From: Lepagella muris
Lineage (GTDB): Bacteria > Bacteroidota > Bacteroidia > Bacteroidales > Muribaculaceae
Direction of reading: 5' to 3'
Length of the DNA stretch: 64,000 nucleotides
NCBI RefSeq assembly: GCF_004793975.1
Contig: NZ_SRYB01000025.1
Location: 1-64,000 of the forward strand
The position numbers were made by a program, and so were the translations under genes. The notes under the pieces are model-generated. The model was not told where the DNA came from, made no database searches, and saw nothing but the letters and a program-made list of their open reading frames with translations. This document shows, in pieces, positions 45,315 through 55,332 of the stretch (its first letter is position 1; each line of letters starts with the position of its first letter).

Positions 45315-45452
45315 GTAATTATTTCTGATATTTAGGTAGTGAAATACTAAATAATCGCTACACCTGAAATAATCAAAGTTCATTTTGTTAAGCAAGTTTG
45401 TCTAAAGTTACATTATACTCTATTGATTAACAATTTATTAGTGTTTTAACAA

Positions 45453-45469
45453 ATCTCTTACTAAGAGAT
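45453..45469. promoter_or_regulatory. Palindromic operator 2, ATCTCTTACTAAGAGAT
   Basis: Same palindrome as operator 1, 175 bases away and 29 bases before the TTG start of the DUF4007 gene, hence at the promoter end of the seven-gene operon. The pairing of the two sites at the mouths of both divergent genes suggests one repressor controls both. Confidence 0.7.
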
Positions 45470-45498
45470 AAGAAGTAAACTAATAATACATTACGATT

Positions 45499-46359
45499 TT
45501 GAGTAGATACTGCTTTTCGGGACATGAGTCCTTTCAGTGTAAATCTCTTTGGCTGAAAAAAGGATATGATTTCTTGCTGAACGGCAATCGTTTCAGCAGT
45601 CCGGATAGTGTTGCTATTCTTGGTGTAGGCAAAAATATGGTAGCTTCCATCCGATTTTGGCTTCGTGCATTTGGTTTAATCAAAATAGATGAACCATTAT
45701 CGGTTGCCTCTTACCTTTTTGATTCCGCAACTGGTCGTGACCAATATGTTCAAGACATAAATACTATTTGGTTGCTTCACTTCTTAATAGTGTCGACAAA
45801 GGAAGCATCACTTTATAATCTTCTATTCGTTGAATATCAACGAGAGAAAAAAGAGTTTACAAAAACTGAACTTCAAAATTTCATCAAAAGGAAATGCTCT
45901 GTGCCAGAGCAGAAGAATGTCTACAATGAGAATACTGTCCGTAAAGATATTGGAGTTTTGCTGAAGAACTATGTTTCCCCATCAGACCTAAAGTCAATTG
46001 AGGATTTTTCATCCATTCTTCTCGAATTAAACCTGATTCACAAAGGTACTAAGGGTAAGGATGAGGAAGATTATTATGTTTTCAGAGAAGTTTCTCCTGC
46101 CGAGATTTCTCCTGAAATCATTCTTTATGCCCTACATTATATCGCCAAAGGAGATAGGACAATATCGTTTGACAAATTGACGGAATTGGCTTTGACATTC
46201 AGTATGCCAATAGTTTCTCTTATCCAGATGATTCAATCCGTAGAGCAAAAGTATCCGGGAATGATTTCCTTTACAGATAATAGTGGCGTGAAGAATGTCC
46301 AATTCCTATCAAATTTTGAGTCACTATCTATTCTTGACAAATATTACGAACAACGATGA
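45499..46359 (+). CDS. sspB: DUF4007 protein, SspB-like DNA nickase component of phosphorothioation
   Basis: 286 residues from a TTG; the beginning RYCFSGHESFQCKSLWLKKG is the DUF4007 signature (FxGHExF, W-L-K-K-G), so the start is well placed. The body has winged-helix character (SVAILGVGKNMVASIRFWLRAFGL, ENTVRKDIGVLLKNYVS). DUF4007 proteins followed by a large ATPase and a PAPS-reductase-like protein correspond to the SspB-SspC-SspD order of single-strand DNA phosphorothioation systems, in which SspB nicks DNA. Catalytic residues cannot be assigned by eye. It overlaps the next gene by four bases. First gene of a seven-gene operon. Confidence 0.8.
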   Translation: MSRYCFSGHESFQCKSLWLKKGYDFLLNGNRFSSPDSVAILGVGKNMVASIRFWLRAFGLIKIDEPLSVASYLFDSATGRDQYVQDINTIWLLHFLIVSTKEASLYNLLFVEYQREKKEFTKTELQNFIKRKCSVPEQKNVYNENTVRKDIGVLLKNYVSPSDLKSIEDFSSILLELNLIHKGTKGKDEEDYYVFREVSPAEISPEIILYALHYIAKGDRTISFDKLTELALTFSMPIVSLIQMIQSVEQKYPGMISFTDNSGVKNVQFLSNFESLSILDKYYEQR

Positions 46360-49300
46360 GTTATATCCCTTCAGTAAATATTGAGCATAATACCGCTAAC
46401 GATTTTAATTACATTGTTACTGAGAATGCCAAGCTCGTTGTAGGAAGTTTGGTAAACGGTTTCAATAGCGGACACCATTCTTTCACACTTATCGGAACAT
46501 ACGGCACTGGGAAGTCGAGTTTCATTCTTGCATTTGAGAATGACATCAAAAACCGAATCGGTCAACTGGTACGAAACAGGAAAGTCTTTGGCGACGTTAA
46601 AGATTTTGAGTTCCTGAATATTGTTGGCGATTATGCACCGCTAAGTAAATTGATTGGTCGGAAACTGTCTACAGAGAATGAAAATCCGATTGATTACCTA
46701 CATCAATATTATCAGCAACTTCGTAAACAGAACAAATTCCTTTTCATTGTTATTGATGAGTTTGGGAAAATTTTGGAGTATGCTGCCAATAATAATCCTG
46801 AGAAAGAACTTTACTTCCTTCAGAAGTTAGCGGAATTCGTGAATGTGCCAAGTAGGAACATTATCCTGATTACTACTCTTCATCAAAATTTCGGTTCATA
46901 CGCAGTCAAACTCACAGATACGCAGCGAAACGAATGGCAGAAGGTTAAGGGTCGTTTTGAAGAAGTTGTATTTGCGGAGCCGGTAGAACAACTACTTTAT
47001 CTGACAACTCAACAGATGGAAGCCAAGCCTTTGTCTATAACCACGGCAGCTAAGCTCGGCTTCAAAATTCTTTATGATTTCGCAATTTCATCGAAAATTG
47101 TTTCAGATAGATTCAAGTTTTCTACTGCTGAAAAATTATATCCCCTTGACCCGGTTTCATCCGTTGTTTTGACAATTGCAATCCAACGGTATGGTCAAAA
47201 TGAACGAAGTCTATTCTCATTTCTCTCTGCCCAAGGCAAAGGATCTCTCAATGAGTTTGAGCCAACACCGAATAACACATATAACGTAAGTGATGTATGC
47301 GATTATCTTCGCTATCATTATTTCTCTGCATTATCAGAATCTAATTCCGATTCTACCGGATGGCGGTCGCTGACCGTTGCTTTAGAAAGAATTAGCTGTA
47401 TTGATGCAAGTTTCAACTTTATTGAATCGGCTACAAAAATCATAAAGTTAATTGGTCTGCTAAACATCTTTTTTGCAGGAATTAGACTTACAAAGGAGTT
47501 TATTGAGATTTATGCTCAAAATGCTATGGGTATAAATCAGCCTATGACCATTATTGATAAACTTACTTCGTTAAAAATAATTCGTTACGCACAGTATAAA
47601 TCACAATACATCCTTTTTGAGGGAACTAATCTCAATCTTGAAGACGAACTTTACAAGGCAGCAGGAATTGTTCCCACTCCTTCATTATCTATTGAGGAAA
47701 TTGGAGGTCATGTCCGCCCTCGTGTATTTTTGGCCAATGAGTCATATTATCATACCGGCACACCTCGTTACTTTGAGTTCAAGGTTACGAATGAACCGAT
47801 AAATATTGAACCAACAGGAGAGATTGATGGGTATATCCATTTGGTATTCCCTTTATCGGACATCCATAACTATGTCAAGGAATTATCAGAGAAGCACAAT
47901 GCTGGTGCCAATGTATACGCATATTTTAAGAACACTGATTCCATAACAAAGCATCTCCACGAAATAAAGAAACTCCAGTATGTTATAGACAATGTGGCAA
48001 TGGATGACAATGTGGCAAAAGCAGAATTGGAGAATCAGAAAAGATATGAGACACAGAAACTCAACAGTGCATTGAATGAGGAGATTGCATCACCGACAAG
48101 CTCTATAATCTGGTACTTTCATGGAGAGGAACTAAGGATTCATTCTCTTAAAGAATTGAACGAACTCATTTCAAGAGTATGCACCGAAGTATATCATAAA
48201 ACACCAATTATTCGGAATGAATTATTCAATAAGCAAAAACTCAGTTCTGCTATTTCATTGGCAAGAGTAAATCTATTGGATGCCATGCTTCTTCATTCTG
48301 ATGAGGAGGATTTCGGCTTCGCAAAACAATCTTTTCCTCCTGAGAAGACAATCTATTATACATTGCTGCGAGATTCTGGTATTCACCGTCAAGATGAAAA
48401 TGGAAACTGGATATTGGGAGCACCAACTCAACCGGAACTTCAATCCCTTTGGCAAGTCTGCATTGAATTCTTAAAATCCAGCGTTGATAGACCTCGGAAA
48501 CTGACAGATCTGTCCGAGATACTTCGCACACGTCCGTATAAACTTAAACAAGGCGTAATTGATATTTGGCTACCTATATTCTTGTATGTCAATCAGCAGG
48601 ACTATGCCCTTTATAATGATAGCGTTTTTGTACTGAATCTCAATAAAGAAGTTTTTGAGCTACTTCAAAAGCAACTTAAAAAATTTTCTGTCAAGGCTTT
48701 CGATGTATCCGGGGTGCGCTTGGAATTTTTTAAGCGTTACCGTCAGTTCCTTCGCAAAGATGATGGCGTAGCCATAAGCACTGATTCACTTTTGGATACT
48801 GTTAAACCATTTTTCCATTTTTATCGTACGCTTAACAGGTATGCCAAGACTACGCGAAAGTTTGATAATCCTTTCACGGTCAAATTCAGAGATGTACTTG
48901 CTCAGGCGCAAGATCCGGTAAAGACATTTTTTGATGACTTACCTGCCGCACTCGGTTATCGCGACTTGAATAGCGACTCTTTCGTCTCGCAGTATCTTCA
49001 GCTTATCCGTACCGCAGTAAGAGATCTTAATACTTGTTATGATTTTCTAATTGATCGTATAGAGCATAAAGTAAAGGAATATATCGGTCTAACAACAGAC
49101 TTTGACGAGTATAAACCGCTTCTCACAAAACGTTATTCTACGGTGAACGGAAATCTTCTTACTCCAAAAAGTAAATCATTTTTAGAACGGATCCTTGTAC
49201 CGTCTGACAATCGCAAAGAGTTTTATGAGAAAATTACCATTGTTGTCAACGACAAACGTCTTGAAGAAACTAAAGATAATGAAGAATCACTTCTCGTAAA

Positions 49301-49562
49301 TAGGCTTCTACATCTTTTCAGTGAATTGGAACGCGCGTCGTCCATTTCAACAGATGTTGCCCTCGAAGATGGAGACGAAGCATTTAATTTTGAGTTGGCT
49401 ACTGCCAGTGGCGATTTCTCAGAGGCAAAGACATTCCGGCTCCCTTCTACAAAGAAAATTAAAGCCAATCAGATGATGGAAAAACTTTCAGAATCCATGT
49501 CTGGGGATCGAGACCTTGATATATGTGTTCTGCTTAAATTGTTGAATGAAAAATTGAAATGA
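46356..49562 (+). CDS. sspC: Large P-loop ATPase, SspC-like
   Basis: 1068 residues. Walker A GTYGTGKSSFILAF (Lys 53) and Walker B FLFIVIDEFGKILEY (Asp 134, Glu 135), followed by RNIILITTLHQNFGSYA as a sensor-like strand. The remainder is long, mainly helical, with no other domain that I recognise; the C-terminal part has features of DNA-handling ATPases only in general terms. Placement between DUF4007 and the PAPS-reductase-like gene with four-base overlaps on both sides matches SspC. Probable role: ATP-driven assembly of the modification complex on DNA (inference from the family). Confidence 0.75.
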   Translation: MSYIPSVNIEHNTANDFNYIVTENAKLVVGSLVNGFNSGHHSFTLIGTYGTGKSSFILAFENDIKNRIGQLVRNRKVFGDVKDFEFLNIVGDYAPLSKLIGRKLSTENENPIDYLHQYYQQLRKQNKFLFIVIDEFGKILEYAANNNPEKELYFLQKLAEFVNVPSRNIILITTLHQNFGSYAVKLTDTQRNEWQKVKGRFEEVVFAEPVEQLLYLTTQQMEAKPLSITTAAKLGFKILYDFAISSKIVSDRFKFSTAEKLYPLDPVSSVVLTIAIQRYGQNERSLFSFLSAQGKGSLNEFEPTPNNTYNVSDVCDYLRYHYFSALSESNSDSTGWRSLTVALERISCIDASFNFIESATKIIKLIGLLNIFFAGIRLTKEFIEIYAQNAMGINQPMTIIDKLTSLKIIRYAQYKSQYILFEGTNLNLEDELYKAAGIVPTPSLSIEEIGGHVRPRVFLANESYYHTGTPRYFEFKVTNEPINIEPTGEIDGYIHLVFPLSDIHNYVKELSEKHNAGANVYAYFKNTDSITKHLHEIKKLQYVIDNVAMDDNVAKAELENQKRYETQKLNSALNEEIASPTSSIIWYFHGEELRIHSLKELNELISRVCTEVYHKTPIIRNELFNKQKLSSAISLARVNLLDAMLLHSDEEDFGFAKQSFPPEKTIYYTLLRDSGIHRQDENGNWILGAPTQPELQSLWQVCIEFLKSSVDRPRKLTDLSEILRTRPYKLKQGVIDIWLPIFLYVNQQDYALYNDSVFVLNLNKEVFELLQKQLKKFSVKAFDVSGVRLEFFKRYRQFLRKDDGVAISTDSLLDTVKPFFHFYRTLNRYAKTTRKFDNPFTVKFRDVLAQAQDPVKTFFDDLPAALGYRDLNSDSFVSQYLQLIRTAVRDLNTCYDFLIDRIEHKVKEYIGLTTDFDEYKPLLTKRYSTVNGNLLTPKSKSFLERILVPSDNRKEFYEKITIVVNDKRLEETKDNEESLLVNRLLHLFSELERASSISTDVALEDGDEAFNFELATASGDFSEAKTFRLPSTKKIKANQMMEKLSESMSGDRDLDICVLLKLLNEKLK

Positions 49563-50665
49563 TTATGGTTAGACATGTATTAGGAATCTCCGGAGGAAAG
49601 GATAGTGCGGCATTGGCTATCTACATGAAGTCGAAATACCCAGATCTCAATGTAGAATATTATAATACTGACACTGGTTGTGAACTTGCTGAAACCGATC
49701 TACTGATTAATCGTCTTGAATCATTTCTTGGAGGTATTAAACGACTAAGAGCGGTAGAAGGGAGTCCGGAGCCGACACCCTTTGAGCATTTTTTACGTGC
49801 ATCCGGCAATTTTCTTCCTTCTCCACAACAGCGTTGGTGTACGCAAAAAATGAAATTGGCTGAGATGGAACGCTTTGTAGGTGACGAACCTACGATTTCA
49901 TACGTTGGTATTCGTGGTGACGAAGATCGTGAGGGTTACATATCAACCAAGCCGAATATTCAAGCAATTTTTCCTTTTAGAAGAAATATATGGAGTATTG
50001 ATGTAATTCACAACATCGTACATAAGAATAATATAGCGAGGTTTACAGACATATATCTTTCTCTTGCTCCTGATGATATGAAGGAAAAATTGAAAGAAAT
50101 TCTGGAGCATCCACTGACCAAGGACTTCTACTATGCCAAGAAAACAAGTGCATTGATGGATATTGACTTGAAATTATTCAATCAGGCGGTTTTTGAATAT
50201 CTTAAAGGTACAGATTATCCAGTCGGCAAATTGGATGAATTTCCTCTTGTTGACAATGAGGATATTCTTATCAAAGAGGATATTTTCAGAATCTTGGAAG
50301 ATAGTGGTGTTGGAGTCCCAGCCTATTATAAACCTATCGAATTCGAGGTAGATGGAAAAGTAGGCATATATAACCGCAGTCGTTCAGGCTGTTACTTCTG
50401 TTTCTTCCAACAGAAAATAGAATGGATATGGCTCTATGAACAGCATCCGGATCTATTTGCAAAAGCAATGGAATTTGAAAAGGATGGCTATACATGGAAT
50501 CAGAACGAAAGTCTTGAAGAAATGATTCGTCCTGAGCGTATTCGACAAATTAAACTTGATGCCATTAAGAAACAAGAAGCAAAGAGAAAAGCCGGCACCG
50601 GACTTCTTGTGGATATGTTTGACGATGACGACAATGATGCATTTTGCGCTAACTGTTTTATATAA
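49559..50665 (+). CDS. sspD: PAPS-reductase-like PP-loop protein, SspD/DndC-like
   Basis: 368 residues. PP-loop GISGGKDSAALAIYM (Ser 11 to Ala 17) for ATP pyrophosphatase chemistry, then YYNTDTGCELAETD, QRWCTQKMKL (Cys 94), SYVGIRGDEDREGY, RSRSGCYFCFFQQK (Cys 278, Cys 281) and a terminal DAFCANCFI (Cys 363, Cys 366). The spaced cysteines suit an iron-sulfur cluster as in DndC. This is the enzyme expected to adenylate the DNA phosphate and transfer sulfur. No cysteine desulfurase (SspA/DndA) lies in the window; a housekeeping IscS-like enzyme may supply sulfur. The start at 49559 overlaps the ATPase stop. Confidence 0.88.
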   Translation: MIMVRHVLGISGGKDSAALAIYMKSKYPDLNVEYYNTDTGCELAETDLLINRLESFLGGIKRLRAVEGSPEPTPFEHFLRASGNFLPSPQQRWCTQKMKLAEMERFVGDEPTISYVGIRGDEDREGYISTKPNIQAIFPFRRNIWSIDVIHNIVHKNNIARFTDIYLSLAPDDMKEKLKEILEHPLTKDFYYAKKTSALMDIDLKLFNQAVFEYLKGTDYPVGKLDEFPLVDNEDILIKEDIFRILEDSGVGVPAYYKPIEFEVDGKVGIYNRSRSGCYFCFFQQKIEWIWLYEQHPDLFAKAMEFEKDGYTWNQNESLEEMIRPERIRQIKLDAIKKQEAKRKAGTGLLVDMFDDDDNDAFCANCFI

Positions 50666-50671
50666 TTTGGT

Positions 50672-52945
50672 ATGTTGAAGACGGACGTAACATGGCCTGA
50701 AGATTTCAGGTATCAGACTAAAACCGAATGGGAGCCTGTTGGTTTCTTTTCCGAGGCTTTGTGCAATGCGACTTCCTTTGATCTAATGCTGGGATTCTTC
50801 TCTTCGACGGCTATTAACGTCCTCTCTTACGGCTTCGCTTCTTTCATTTACAATGGTGGTAAGATGAGAATGATTATTAATGACATCCTCAGCAGTGACG
50901 ACATTAGTGCAATATCAATGGCTCATGAAGGAAATTATCTTCCATACTTTGATTTAAGTAACTTCGAGTCACTTTGCTATACTCTTAATAATCGTAATCG
51001 GCATTTTTTCGATTGCCTTGCGTGGCTGATACGGAATGACCACATTGAGATTAAGATTGTACGCATGGTTAATGGAAACGGTATCGCTCACACCAAATGC
51101 GGTACCTTCTCTGATGGAATAAATAAGATAGGGTTTGAAGGCTCTGTCAACTTCTCCCTTTCAGCATTAATGCACAACAAAGAGAGCCTAAGTGTCTTTT
51201 GTGACTGGAACGGACCGGCAGATACTGGGAGAATCAACGGTATTCAAAAATCTTTTGACAGAGCATTCAAAGGGGAAGATGATGACATAGAATTTATTGA
51301 TGCAGCGGATCTAAAAGGATATATAATTGAACGGGCACAGCCTAAACATCTTCAAGAACTTCTTGAAAATGAACAAGAGCTAATCAATAGCCTAGATAAG
51401 GAGGGAATGCCGGCAACAGTTCGAAAAGCGTTATCGAAAGCTCAAGAGCGAATAACCGCAGCTATCGACAAGATGAAAGTTTCAAAGCAAGTCGATTTAA
51501 TTGCTCCACACTTCCCTTATCCGTCCGGCCCACGAGAATACCAGCAGATAGCCTTTGAAAATTGGAAAAACAACATTCAGAAGGGGCTGTTCGCCATGGC
51601 AACGGGTACGGGCAAGACTATAACGTCGCTTAATTGTCTTCTTGAAATATATAAGCGGAGCGGCTACTATAAAGCACTCATTCTTGTGCCAACAATCACT
51701 CTTGTAAATCAGTGGGCTATCGAATGCAAAAAATTTGGTTTCAGTGGAATCGTAAAAGTTTATTCTAAAAATCCAAATTGGAGAAAAGAAATTGATGATA
51801 TTGAGTTCAATGAAAGCCTGGATTCATCGGGAAAGAAATATTCCTATATCATCATTAGCACTTATGCATCTTATGCTCGTGATAATGTCTTTAACAGACT
51901 CAATGTATTTCCTCGTAAACAAGTTTTGATGATTGCGGACGAGGCACACAATATGGGAGCCGGCAAGATATTGAGTCGGCTTAAGAATGTTCCGTATCTG
52001 AGACGTATTGGTTTGTCTGCAACACCAGAACGTCAATACGACGAGGAGACTACCTCCAAAATCATGAAATTCTTCGGGTGCGATTCATCATACATCTATG
52101 AGTATTCTATGGCCGAGGCTATTGAAAAGGGTGTGCTTTGCAGGTATCGATATTATCCACATATAGTAAGACTTACATCGTCCGAAATGGAGGAATATTT
52201 AGAAATTTCTCGTAAGCTTGCGCAGTATTACGTATTCAACCAGAATACATTTCGACCTAAAGATGATGATATGTTGACCGCTCTACTATTAAAGAGAAAG
52301 TGCATCATCCATAAAGCAGCTAATAAGGAGGCGGTTTTCAAAGAAATACTTGAAAGAAGAATCAAAGATAAAGGCAATCTTGATTACACACTCGTTTATG
52401 TACCGGAAGGAAATAAACGGGATGAAGATGCCGATATCTACGACAATACAGACACAATAGGAGATGATGCGGAAAGTGCTCACCTGATAGATGTCTATAC
52501 TAAGATTGTTAGAGACTTAAATCCTACAATAACTGTGAGACAATTCACCTCTAACTCTACTGAAAGAGACAACCTCTTAAGGGATTTTGCTGAGGGTAAA
52601 CTAAATGTCTTGACTTCAATGAAATGTCTGGACGAAGGCGTTGATGTGCCAAGAAGTGAACTGGCAATATTCTGTGCGAGCACGGGGAATCCCCGCCAAT
52701 TCATTCAACGAAGGGGACGCATACTTCGTACTCACCCCGACAAGCATATGGCTGAAATCCATGACCTGGTGGTGGCCCCAGAAGTATGTGATTCGGAAGA
52801 GACATACAAAATGGAAAAGAATATGCTTGCAAATGAACTTAAGCGAGTATATAATTTCGCACACTTATCTGAAAATCTTGACGATACAATTCGTGAGATG
52901 GAGGACATTCTAAATTATTACAATCTCTCTATATTTAATGTATGA
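50672..52945 (+). CDS. PLD-nuclease and superfamily 2 helicase fusion, putative effector
   Basis: 757 residues. N-terminal phospholipase-D-like region (residues about 25-200): LMLGFFSSTAINVLSYG, IAHTKCGTFSDG with His 140 and Lys 142 of the HxK motif, and GFEGSVNFSLSAL. Then a helicase: QQIAFENWKNN, Walker A MATGTGKTITSLN (Lys 315), LVPTITLVNQW, DEAH box IADEAHNMG (Asp 423), GLSATPERQYD, SMKCLDEGVDVPRSELAIF and QFIQRRGRILRTHPDK (Arg fingers). Such PLD-helicases serve as restriction modules in several defence systems, including phosphorothioation-linked ones. It follows sspD by six bases and overlaps the next gene by four. Equivalent to one of SspF, SspG or SspH, but I cannot say which. Confidence 0.8.
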   Translation: MLKTDVTWPEDFRYQTKTEWEPVGFFSEALCNATSFDLMLGFFSSTAINVLSYGFASFIYNGGKMRMIINDILSSDDISAISMAHEGNYLPYFDLSNFESLCYTLNNRNRHFFDCLAWLIRNDHIEIKIVRMVNGNGIAHTKCGTFSDGINKIGFEGSVNFSLSALMHNKESLSVFCDWNGPADTGRINGIQKSFDRAFKGEDDDIEFIDAADLKGYIIERAQPKHLQELLENEQELINSLDKEGMPATVRKALSKAQERITAAIDKMKVSKQVDLIAPHFPYPSGPREYQQIAFENWKNNIQKGLFAMATGTGKTITSLNCLLEIYKRSGYYKALILVPTITLVNQWAIECKKFGFSGIVKVYSKNPNWRKEIDDIEFNESLDSSGKKYSYIIISTYASYARDNVFNRLNVFPRKQVLMIADEAHNMGAGKILSRLKNVPYLRRIGLSATPERQYDEETTSKIMKFFGCDSSYIYEYSMAEAIEKGVLCRYRYYPHIVRLTSSEMEEYLEISRKLAQYYVFNQNTFRPKDDDMLTALLLKRKCIIHKAANKEAVFKEILERRIKDKGNLDYTLVYVPEGNKRDEDADIYDNTDTIGDDAESAHLIDVYTKIVRDLNPTITVRQFTSNSTERDNLLRDFAEGKLNVLTSMKCLDEGVDVPRSELAIFCASTGNPRQFIQRRGRILRTHPDKHMAEIHDLVVAPEVCDSEETYKMEKNMLANELKRVYNFAHLSENLDDTIREMEDILNYYNLSIFNV

Positions 52946-53175
52946 TAGGATATAAAACGAACAACGACAAAATGCTGACTGCAGTTCTTCTGAACCAACA
53001 CTTGATGGAGGTCGGTGGCTACAGCGAGAAAGACTTTACGACTTTTGATCAGGCGTTGGTTTCACTGAATCCAATTGTCCGTACAGTGGCAAGAATAATT
53101 CAAGGCCACTCTGAAGGTAATACTTCCAAGAATATCTATAACGAAATCACCGATTATCTTAAGAAGACGGTATGA
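52942..53175 (+). CDS. Small protein, 77 residues, in the defence operon
   Basis: Unrecognised. Mostly helical, no signal or membrane segment: MIGYKTNNDKMLTAVLLNQH, EVGGYSEKDFTTFDQALVSL, VRTVARIIQGHSEGNTSKNI. ATGA overlaps at both ends (with the helicase stop and with the start of the following ATPase) mean it is translationally coupled and almost certainly real. Its position directly before a Rad50-like ATPase suggests a partner or adaptor of that protein. DndE-like proteins are also small, but are basic and longer, and I see no clear similarity. Confidence 0.7.
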   Translation: MIGYKTNNDKMLTAVLLNQHLMEVGGYSEKDFTTFDQALVSLNPIVRTVARIIQGHSEGNTSKNIYNEITDYLKKTV

Positions 53176-55331
53176 TAATAAAGAATCTAACCATTAAGAA
53201 CTATCGCAGTTACTATGGTGAGTGTAGCTTCGATTTTACTTCAGGCCTAACACTTATCATAGGTGACAATGGCGATGGAAAGACCACTTTCTTCGATGCG
53301 CTGAAATGGTTGTTGGATCCTGCTCTTGAAAAAGCAGATATAAACAACATTTCTGAAATGCGAAAATCCGAATTGGAAATCGGGGAGGTGGAGACTGTTT
53401 CTGTTTCAATGACATTCGATCACGATGGTGAGAAAATGATTGAAAAATCATTCATCGTTGAACGCGTAAACGAAGACAAGTACATAACTCGTAGCTTCTC
53501 ATTCAAGGGCTATGAAACCCAGGGTGCCGAAAGATTCCCGGTTACCGGAAAAAGTCTGATAGTACGATGCTTCGATTCCTTTATCCAACGTTACAGTATG
53601 TTTAAAGGAGAGAGCACATTGAATGTTTTCGATGATCCGGATGCTCTCAAAATGCTCGTTGATAAACTTTCCGACATTCGAGAGTTTGACGAGTATGTCG
53701 AAATGACAGATGAGTTTGAAGCCAAATCGGGAACTGCCTATGAGAAAGAGTGTAAAAACGATAAAAAGACAGAACGTGAGGCACATATTCTTGAAGGACA
53801 AAAAACGGAAGTTAATGCGCGCATCAACAATACCCGTCGAGATATAAGAGACACCGAAAAAAGCGCAGACCTCTTCGCTTCGAGAATCGAGGTGCTTGAG
53901 AAAAATCAAGAGGCGAGTGAGCGGTATCAGGAACTCAAAAAACTGATAAAAGCCAGAGAAGAAGACGTACTTCAATGGAAAAGCAGAATCAGCGCACAGA
54001 ACTTCAACGTAAATCTGTTGGACAAACTTTGGATATTGGCTTCTTTCAGTCCAATATTAAAGGAGTTCCGAGAGAAGGCATCAGCGTTTAGTAAGGAGAA
54101 ACGTAGGCTCCATGACCTTTTTGTTGCTCAAAGAGCTAAAGAAGAAGGTCGTCAGGAAGTCCTTGATGAGATTTCTTCATTGGCAAATGGTACATCTAGG
54201 CTTCCATGGTACTTGCCCGATCAAGAAACCATGCAAGAGATGATTGATGATGAGATATGCAAAGTGTGTGGCAGACCGGCGGCTAAAGGCACTGATGCAT
54301 ATGAATTCATGGTCGCAAAGCTCAACGAGTTCAAAAAGCACCTCGAAGAAAAGAAAAAAGCTCAAGAAGAAAAACCTAAGGAAGAAGAACTCTTCGTAAA
54401 CCGATATATTGAGCAAATGCATAATCTCAGTATTTCTCTGGGGGGAAGCAAGGCTCAGGATATATCGGAATTATCTGGTACAATTTACGACAGATTGGAG
54501 CTGCTGGAAACCTTCAAAAGGGAACTTGCCAAAGCAGAAGAAAAACTTCAAGATGCATTGGATGACAAAGCGCGTTTGTTGATTCAAGTAGAAGGCGTAA
54601 CAGAAGAACAGCTTGACCTCGATTTTCAAAACCTTAAAGGCTTTTTCGAGCAAAAGGGAAAGGCCGAGAAGAGGCTCGTGGAATTGCGTGAAGAACTTCG
54701 TAAGGCAGAAGCTCTTAAAAAGGAAATAGAAGATAGGTATGACAGCCTTAATCCCGGCAGCAGCATGGCTAAGGTTTATCAAAAGGTTCATATCATTTTA
54801 CGTAATATCTCCGAAGCCTTCAAAGAAGCAAAGGAATTCAACCTTACTCGCTTCTTATTTGAAATTCAGACTCTTGCCAATGAGTATTTGGAGCGTTTGA
54901 ATACACAAGACTTCCATGGTATCATAAAACTGGTCCGCACAAGTCAGGATACAACGGAAATTAGACTTCTTAGTACAAATGGAAGAGCTATAACGGATCC
55001 ATCTGGTTCCCAACTCACCACAATGTACATGTCCGTGCTATTCGCTATCTCAGACCTTACTAGCAGCAAAAGAGATGAGAATTATCCTCTGATTTTCGAT
55101 GCTCCGACTTCATCGTTCGGAGGAATGAAGGAAAGTGGATTCTACAACATTATAGACAGTATTGAGAAGCAATGCATCATCGTAACTAAAGATTTCCTTG
55201 ATGACCGTGGCAACATAGACGAAGCTAAGATAGACCAGCTAACATGCACAGTCTACCGCATCCAGAAAGAAGCAGGCTTCAATCAAGATGATCTTTCAAC
55301 AATTCGAACCATTATAACCCCTATAAAGTAA
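53172..55331 (+). CDS. SMC/Rad50-like ATPase with CxxC hook, DndD-like
   Basis: 719 residues. N-terminal NYRSYYGECSFDF and Walker A IIGDNGDGKTTFFDAL (Lys 37); long coiled-coil arms (about 190-330 and 380-560, rich in E, K, R); a mid-chain DEICKVCGRPAAKGTD with Cys 363 and Cys 366 that looks like a zinc hook; C-terminal GSQLTTMYMSVLFAISDLTS (ABC signature region) and Walker B YPLIFDAPTSSFGG (Asp 643). Architecture matches DndD and other Rad50-like defence ATPases. In Dnd systems DndD supports modification; here, after the helicase, it may belong to the restriction arm. Coupled to the small protein before it; the 195-residue gene follows after one base. Confidence 0.85.
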   Translation: MIIKNLTIKNYRSYYGECSFDFTSGLTLIIGDNGDGKTTFFDALKWLLDPALEKADINNISEMRKSELEIGEVETVSVSMTFDHDGEKMIEKSFIVERVNEDKYITRSFSFKGYETQGAERFPVTGKSLIVRCFDSFIQRYSMFKGESTLNVFDDPDALKMLVDKLSDIREFDEYVEMTDEFEAKSGTAYEKECKNDKKTEREAHILEGQKTEVNARINNTRRDIRDTEKSADLFASRIEVLEKNQEASERYQELKKLIKAREEDVLQWKSRISAQNFNVNLLDKLWILASFSPILKEFREKASAFSKEKRRLHDLFVAQRAKEEGRQEVLDEISSLANGTSRLPWYLPDQETMQEMIDDEICKVCGRPAAKGTDAYEFMVAKLNEFKKHLEEKKKAQEEKPKEEELFVNRYIEQMHNLSISLGGSKAQDISELSGTIYDRLELLETFKRELAKAEEKLQDALDDKARLLIQVEGVTEEQLDLDFQNLKGFFEQKGKAEKRLVELREELRKAEALKKEIEDRYDSLNPGSSMAKVYQKVHIILRNISEAFKEAKEFNLTRFLFEIQTLANEYLERLNTQDFHGIIKLVRTSQDTTEIRLLSTNGRAITDPSGSQLTTMYMSVLFAISDLTSSKRDENYPLIFDAPTSSFGGMKESGFYNIIDSIEKQCIIVTKDFLDDRGNIDEAKIDQLTCTVYRIQKEAGFNQDDLSTIRTIITPIK

Positions 55332-55332
55332 T

